From assembly GCF_007752935.1 (NCBI RefSeq), contig NZ_CP036319.1, positions 372,001 through 436,000 on the forward strand: a DNA stretch of 64,000 nucleotides, given 5' to 3'. The notes under the pieces are model-generated. The model saw nothing but the letters and a program-made list of their open reading frames with translations. It made no database searches and had not been told where the DNA came from. A program made the translations under genes and the position numbers. This DNA is from Crateriforma conspicua (lineage in GTDB: Bacteria; Planctomycetota; Planctomycetia; Pirellulales; Pirellulaceae). Of the stretch, positions 60,039 to 64,000 are shown in pieces. Position 1 is the stretch's first letter. Each line of letters begins with the position of its first letter.

Positions 60039-61445
60039 ATGGCATTCATTCGACGCAGCAATCCCGTTTCCCGCCGCCATCTTTTGCGCGGTGCGGGTGT
60101 TTCGGTCGGACTTCCCTGGCTGGGGGCGATGGCGGGATCGACTTCTGCTGCCGGACGTGAAGTCACCGGAAAGGCGTTGGATCGGCCGCCGATGCGTTCG
60201 GCGTTCTTGTTCATGCCCAACGGGGTGAACCCGGCAAACTGGAACCCTGCCGCAACGCCCGACAGTGACCAGTTCGATTGGACCCCAATGTTGCGACCTC
60301 TTTCCGGCGTCGGCGACGAATTGATCCTGTTGGAAAATTTTCATCATCCCGACTTGGCCGGCGGCAACGGGCACTGGCCCAAGGTCCCGGCCTTTCTATC
60401 GGGCGGCCACGTATTGCGGACGTCCGGTCGCGACATGGACACCGGATGCACATCGATCGACCAGTGGATGGCTCAGCGGATCGGGCACAAAACACCTCTA
60501 CCGACTTTGGAATTGGGAGTCGATTCGGCTTACACCGGCGTGGACAACGTGGGCGGCGGCTTCACTCGCATTTATGGATCGCACATCGCGTGGCGAGACC
60601 GACACACACCGGTGCCCAACGAAATCGTTCCCCAGTTGGCGTTCGATCGGTTGTTTCGTGGCGTCCGGTCGACTCCGGTTTCCGGATTGAACCCGAATCA
60701 TCGGGCGGTTTGGGAATCGATGCACCGGGACGAAACCAGTGTCTTGGACGCGGTTCGCGAGGATGCTCGATTGTTTTCAAAACGATTGGGACGCGAAGAC
60801 CGTGGCAAACTGGACGAGTATCTGGAAAGCGTGCGTAGCGTGGAACGGCGGATCGAATCTTCACGCAAGCCGAAAGCACGATGGATTAACGAAGGCGATC
60901 TGGGCATCCAGCGACCGGGACCGGGCATCCCCGACAGTCACGTGGAACATGTCCGCTTGATGATGGACATCATGGTGTTGGCGTTTTGGACCGATACCAC
61001 TCGGATCGCCACGTTCATGATGGGCAACGCCCAAACGGGGCGAAACTTTTCGTTCATCGACGGGGTCAAAGGGTCTTTCCACGGATTGTCGCATCATCGC
61101 AATGAAGAAAGCACACTGCGGCAGTACGAGGCGATCGGAACATGGCACATCGAACAGGTCGCGTATCTGATTGACCGTATGCGAAACCTGGGCGAAGGCG
61201 ACGGGACGTTGTTGGATCACTGTATGGTGATGTTCGGTTCAACGTTGCGGGACGGTAATAAGCACGACACCGAAAACTTACCGCTGTTGTTTTTCGGTGG
61301 CGGATCGGCCGGCATCCGGCGCGGCCGTCGCCTGACCGCCGCGCAGCCGACTCCGTTGTGTAACCTGTTCCTGTCGATGGCCCATAACATGGGAATCGAC
61401 GAGCAACGTTTCAGTACCAGCACCGGGCCTTTGGATTTGGCCTGA
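60039..61445 (+). CDS. DUF1552 protein with Tat signal
   Basis: A 468-residue DUF1552 protein. The N-terminus (SRRHLLRGAGVSVGLPWLGA, residues 10-29) is a twin-arginine signal, so the folded protein is exported to the periplasm. Core segments FLFMPNGVNPANW, VPAFLSGGH, DEYLESVRSVERRIE and GTWHIEQVAYLIDRM are typical. DUF1552 genes almost always follow DUF1592 genes in planctomycetes; the pair probably forms one functional unit of unknown activity. The ATG at 60039 lies just before the Tat motif. Confidence 0.93.
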   Translation: MAFIRRSNPVSRRHLLRGAGVSVGLPWLGAMAGSTSAAGREVTGKALDRPPMRSAFLFMPNGVNPANWNPAATPDSDQFDWTPMLRPLSGVGDELILLENFHHPDLAGGNGHWPKVPAFLSGGHVLRTSGRDMDTGCTSIDQWMAQRIGHKTPLPTLELGVDSAYTGVDNVGGGFTRIYGSHIAWRDRHTPVPNEIVPQLAFDRLFRGVRSTPVSGLNPNHRAVWESMHRDETSVLDAVREDARLFSKRLGREDRGKLDEYLESVRSVERRIESSRKPKARWINEGDLGIQRPGPGIPDSHVEHVRLMMDIMVLAFWTDTTRIATFMMGNAQTGRNFSFIDGVKGSFHGLSHHRNEESTLRQYEAIGTWHIEQVAYLIDRMRNLGEGDGTLLDHCMVMFGSTLRDGNKHDTENLPLLFFGGGSAGIRRGRRLTAAQPTPLCNLFLSMAHNMGIDEQRFSTSTGPLDLA

Positions 61446-61478
61446 TTCACAACGCGTCGCACGGGATCCCGGATATCG

Positions 61479-62180
61479 ATGGCACAACGATCCGCTAAAG
61501 CTTCGCCGATCGGCGAAGAACTGTTCCGATTTCTGGAGGAATTGCAACAGAACAACGATCGCGACTGGTTTGCGGAAAACAAGTCACGATACGAATCCGA
61601 AGTTCGCCAACCGGCGTTGGAATTGATCCAGCAATTGGCGGTGCCGCTGCGACGAACCGCTCCTTTTTTACAAGCGATCGCCAAGAAGACCGGCGGATCA
61701 TTGATGCGGATTTATCGCGACACGCGGTTCGGTAAAGATAAAACGCCGTACAAAACCAACGTCGGCATTTCGCTGCGTCACGAAGCCGATCGCGATATTC
61801 ACGCACCGGGGATGTATTTGCATCTGGCCACCGACCAGTGCTTCTTTGCCGCCGGGTGTTGGCGACCGGAACGATCGACGCTGGCCGCCATTCGTGCGGC
61901 GATCGACGGTGACCCCAAGGGCTGGATCAAGACGCGAGACCACAAGACGTTTCGCCGGTATTACGAACTGACCGGTGAATCGCTGAAGACCTCTCCGCGC
62001 GACTATCCCAAAGATCATCCCCAAATCGAAGACTTGAGGCGGATCGATTTCATCGGTCTTGCACCACTGAGCCGTCAACAACTGCTTGCACCGGATGTGA
62101 TTGCAACGCTTAGCGACCGGATGAAAGCCGCCCGACCATTGATGCGGTTTCTGTGCGATGCGGTGGAAGTGCCGTACTGA
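61479..62180 (+). CDS. DUF2461 (TIGR02453) protein
   Basis: A 233-residue DUF2461 protein of unknown biochemical function. Typical segments are FLEELQQNNDRDWFAENKSRYE near the start, MRIYRDTRFGKDKTPYKTNVGI in the middle and MYLHLATDQCFFAAGCWRP followed by LAAIRAAI. Soluble and full-length for the family (about 220). It follows DUF1552 by 33 bases and may be the last gene of that transcript; it converges with the histidine kinase gene. Confidence 0.9.
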   Translation: MAQRSAKASPIGEELFRFLEELQQNNDRDWFAENKSRYESEVRQPALELIQQLAVPLRRTAPFLQAIAKKTGGSLMRIYRDTRFGKDKTPYKTNVGISLRHEADRDIHAPGMYLHLATDQCFFAAGCWRPERSTLAAIRAAIDGDPKGWIKTRDHKTFRRYYELTGESLKTSPRDYPKDHPQIEDLRRIDFIGLAPLSRQQLLAPDVIATLSDRMKAARPLMRFLCDAVEVPY

Positions 62181-62219
62181 CACGGGCGACCCGGCGATGA
62201 ACTGGACGGACCGCAGTTG

Positions 62220-63137
62220 CTAGGCGGCCGCCTGTTGGTCACCGGCGATGGGCAATCGAATGATGAAGGCGGTGCCCACGCCGACGGTGCTTTCGACACG
62301 GATACGTCCGCCATGGCGGTCGATGATTTCTTTGCAGGCCGCCAGGCCCAACCCGGTGCCACCTTTGCCCGATTCATCGGGACCGGATTTGGTCGTAAAG
62401 AATGGTTCGAAGATCTTGGGCAGCTTGTCCGCCGGGATCCCGGTTCCCGAATCACGCACCGTTAATTCGACACAGCGACCTTCCCCACCGGCGGCGATGC
62501 GAACCAAGACTGTGCCGCCATCGGGCATCGCTTGGCGGGCATTGATCAACAGGTTCAGCAAGACACGCTGGATCTGATTCCCGCTGGCCTGGGCACGGGG
62601 GACGTTGTCCGCGAATTCGGTTTCCACCGCGATGCGATACTTTCGCATCTCTCGTTCCAGCAACACCAGCGAACTTTCGACGATGTCCACCAGGTCGGTC
62701 GGTTCCAACGAATCGCTGCGGTTGCGCGCCTGTGCCAGGATTGTCCCGGTGATTTTCGCGGCGCGTTCGGACGCTTCCAAGATCTTCGTCAGTGCTTTGG
62801 TGCGGCTGGCGGTGTCTTCGTTACGCAGCCCCAGCTTGGCGTAGTTGATGACCGTCATCAGAACGTTGTTGAACTCATGCGTCGCCGTGCCGGTTAATGC
62901 CCCCAATGCAGCCAACGCTTGGTTTTGGCGCAACTGTCCTTGCAGGAATTCCAGTTGCTGTTGCGTGGTGGCGGTTGAGGTCGACGGCGATGGCGTGGTG
63001 GGCATAAGTCCAAGTGTCCGGATCGGCTGTGCGAGCGGTTGAAGGCGGAGTCGCTTTATCCGATCTATCGTCAACATCGTCAGACCTGCTATACCGCAGA
63101 TGATCAGCGCGGCAAAGCTTGCCAAGTCCACGGACAC
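62220..63137 (-). CDS. Sensor histidine kinase, one membrane segment
   Basis: A 305-residue kinase. One hydrophobic segment (residues 5-24, LASFAALIICGIAGLTMLTI) is followed by RIKRLRL and an Ala/Thr/Ser-rich linker, so there is no extracellular sensor domain. The phosphorylated His is His87 (GTATHEFNNVL). ATPase boxes are LNLLINARQAM (N), DSGTGIP (G1), FEPFFTTK (F) and GGTGLGLA (G2). I chose the GTG at 63137 because AGGGA lies 9 bases upstream and the neighbour's ATG would otherwise collide with an ATG start at 63224. No response regulator is adjacent. Ends QQAAA. Confidence 0.87.
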   Translation of the reverse strand: MSVDLASFAALIICGIAGLTMLTIDRIKRLRLQPLAQPIRTLGLMPTTPSPSTSTATTQQQLEFLQGQLRQNQALAALGALTGTATHEFNNVLMTVINYAKLGLRNEDTASRTKALTKILEASERAAKITGTILAQARNRSDSLEPTDLVDIVESSLVLLEREMRKYRIAVETEFADNVPRAQASGNQIQRVLLNLLINARQAMPDGGTVLVRIAAGGEGRCVELTVRDSGTGIPADKLPKIFEPFFTTKSGPDESGKGGTGLGLAACKEIIDRHGGRIRVESTVGVGTAFIIRLPIAGDQQAAA

Positions 63138-63146
63138 CGTTTCAAT

Positions 63147-63151
63147 TCCCT
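63147..63151 (-). promoter_or_regulatory. Ribosome-binding site supporting the kinase GTG start
   Basis: AGGGA on the minus strand, 9 bases before the GTG at 63137. The competing ATG at 63224 has no such site and would share its codon with the start of the divergent small gene. Confidence 0.4.
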
Positions 63152-63222
63152 GTTTCGACCCCCGCGATGCCGCAAATTTTGCACTGATTCGGGGGTGTCT
63201 TCGTCGCCTTGGACGAAATCCC

Positions 63223-63513
63223 ATGAAACCGACTCAAGATCACGTCGTCAGCCGGCTGAAATGGCGCATTCAAGACGCGACGCAGATGGGTTTTCATGTC
63301 CGCACTGAACCGCTGGACGGGCGCGGTGCCGATTGGTGCCAACTGGGCCGGCGACGAATCCTGTTTCTGGACATGACCCAGACCGCGGCGGACCAGTTGG
63401 AGCAGCTGGACCAGATCTTGGCCGAATTCCGGTCACGAACGCAGCCACCGAACGGCGACACGCCGGCCCATCCGGCGGTGTCCATGGCACGCGTGTCCGC
63501 AAAAGCCGCCTGA
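63223..63513 (+). CDS. Small protein of unknown function
   Basis: A 96-residue soluble protein I cannot assign. It reads MKPTQDHVVSRLKWRIQDATQ, then MGFHVRTEPLDGRGADWCQLGRRRILFLDM, an alpha-beta pattern that could be a small nuclease-like or adapter fold, then a helix (TAADQLEQLDQILAEF) and a Pro-rich tail ending SAKAA. It is divergent from the histidine kinase (85-base gap) and precedes the GspF-like gene by 132 bases. Confidence 0.65.
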   Translation: MKPTQDHVVSRLKWRIQDATQMGFHVRTEPLDGRGADWCQLGRRRILFLDMTQTAADQLEQLDQILAEFRSRTQPPNGDTPAHPAVSMARVSAKAA

Positions 63514-63645
63514 ATGGGACTGCGAAACGCCGGCCGATGGCCGTCGTCCCGCCGCCACAATGACGCACCGGCCTGAATCGGTCACAATACCGGGCGATTG
63601 CCTGATGTTACCGATCCTAGATGACTTGCTTGGCGGCAAGGCCCC

Positions 63646-64000
63646 ATGTTTTTTTCACGCATGAAACTCAGTTCCGTCGCCGGATTCACTCGACGATTCG
63701 GCACGGGGCTGCACGCCGGCGCGAACATCGTTGATTTGTTGCGTGCCGAGGCCAAGCAGGGATCGGCGCGGCAACGCGATGCGTTGAACGATCTGGCCGA
63801 CCAGGCATCGCAGGGCGAACAGTTGCACGCGGCGATGAAACGCAGCGGTCAGTTTTTTCCGCCGCTGTTACAGTCGATGACTCGCGTGGGGGAATCGACC
63901 GGTCGATTGGAACGGACGATGTTTTCGCTGGCCAGTCATTATGAGACTCAGCTGGCCCTGCGTCGCGCGTTCATCGGCGCTATCACGTTGCCGATGCTGC
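63646..64000 (+). CDS. Type II secretion / type IV pilus GspF-like inner-membrane protein (3' partial)
   Basis: The first 118 residues of a GspF/PilC-family platform protein; the gene runs off the window. Recognisable segments are TRRFGTGLHAGANIVDLLRAEA, the cytosolic helical bundle (LNDLADQASQGEQLHAAMKRSGQFFPPLLQSM) and RVGESTGRLERTMFSLASHYE, the conserved G-E-x-x-G-x-L motif, followed by the start of the first membrane segment (AFIGAITLPML). Such proteins sit in the inner membrane and support pseudopilus assembly. An ATG at 63661 (MKLSSVAG) is an alternative start. Confidence 0.85.
   Translation, partial: MFFSRMKLSSVAGFTRRFGTGLHAGANIVDLLRAEAKQGSARQRDALNDLADQASQGEQLHAAMKRSGQFFPPLLQSMTRVGESTGRLERTMFSLASHYETQLALRRAFIGAITLPML

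Overview
The window reads as chromosomal DNA of a planctomycete, most likely a Rhodopirellula-like member of the Pirellulaceae. The lineage call is an inference from gene content. It rests on a DUF1592/DUF1588-type cytochrome protein paired with a DUF1552 protein, a ThuA-DUF1080 fusion, several PQQ-type beta-propeller proteins, a DUF4347 giant protein with an N-terminal LEPR motif, Cys-rich small surface proteins and an unusual ketosynthase/ACP/hotdog cassette. Gene density is high, many neighbours overlap by 1-4 bases, and no rRNA, tRNA, insertion sequence, phage or CRISPR array was seen.

Layout. 1-7.3 kb: a 5'-truncated CbbX-like AAA+ ATPase with a zinc ribbon, a methyltransferase, a propeller protein, a DUF4349 lipoprotein, hemB and the ThuA-DUF1080 protein. 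7.5-15.7 kb: a TPR-like secreted protein, a polysaccharide export protein, two paralogous membrane-anchored proteins of unknown function, a flavin amine-oxidase-like enzyme and a beta-CASP metallo-beta-lactamase protein. 15.8-20.6 kb: a minus-strand acyl-chain cassette (FabZ-like, oversized ACP, a second hotdog protein lacking the catalytic His, FabF-like ketosynthase), an anti-sigma-like protein, a YdcZ-type transporter and panD. 20.7-26.4 kb: a receiver-like protein without its phosphoacceptor Asp, two large propeller proteins and a cupin. 27.0-27.9 kb: a Cys-rich protein with a 45-bp tandem repeat, closed by a strong terminator.

28.2-51.0 kb is a surface-glycan locus. It carries rfbF-rfbG-rfbH for CDP-4-keto-3,6-dideoxyglucose, an RmlC-like epimerase and an SDR reductase (together resembling the CDP-ascarylose route), twelve glycosyltransferases (GT2, GT4, GT8, GT11-like and unassigned), a sulfotransferase and a DUF4347/lectin/sugar-dehydrogenase-like giant protein. 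The likely product is a sulfated, dideoxyhexose-containing O-antigen or capsule. No flippase, polymerase or chain-length regulator lies inside the window; the export protein at 8.7-10.1 kb may serve a related pathway. Fourteen of the 19 proteins in this block end in Ala-Ala, against 4 of 35 complete proteins elsewhere in the window. This is the most unusual pattern I found.

51.2-64 kb: a GH5 glycosidase, a type IIA topoisomerase B subunit, a small membrane protein, a Cys/Asn-rich lipoprotein, cysE followed by a heptamer repeat, the DUF1592/DUF1552 pair, a DUF2461 protein, a histidine kinase, a small unknown protein and the start of a GspF-like type II secretion/pilus protein that runs off the window.
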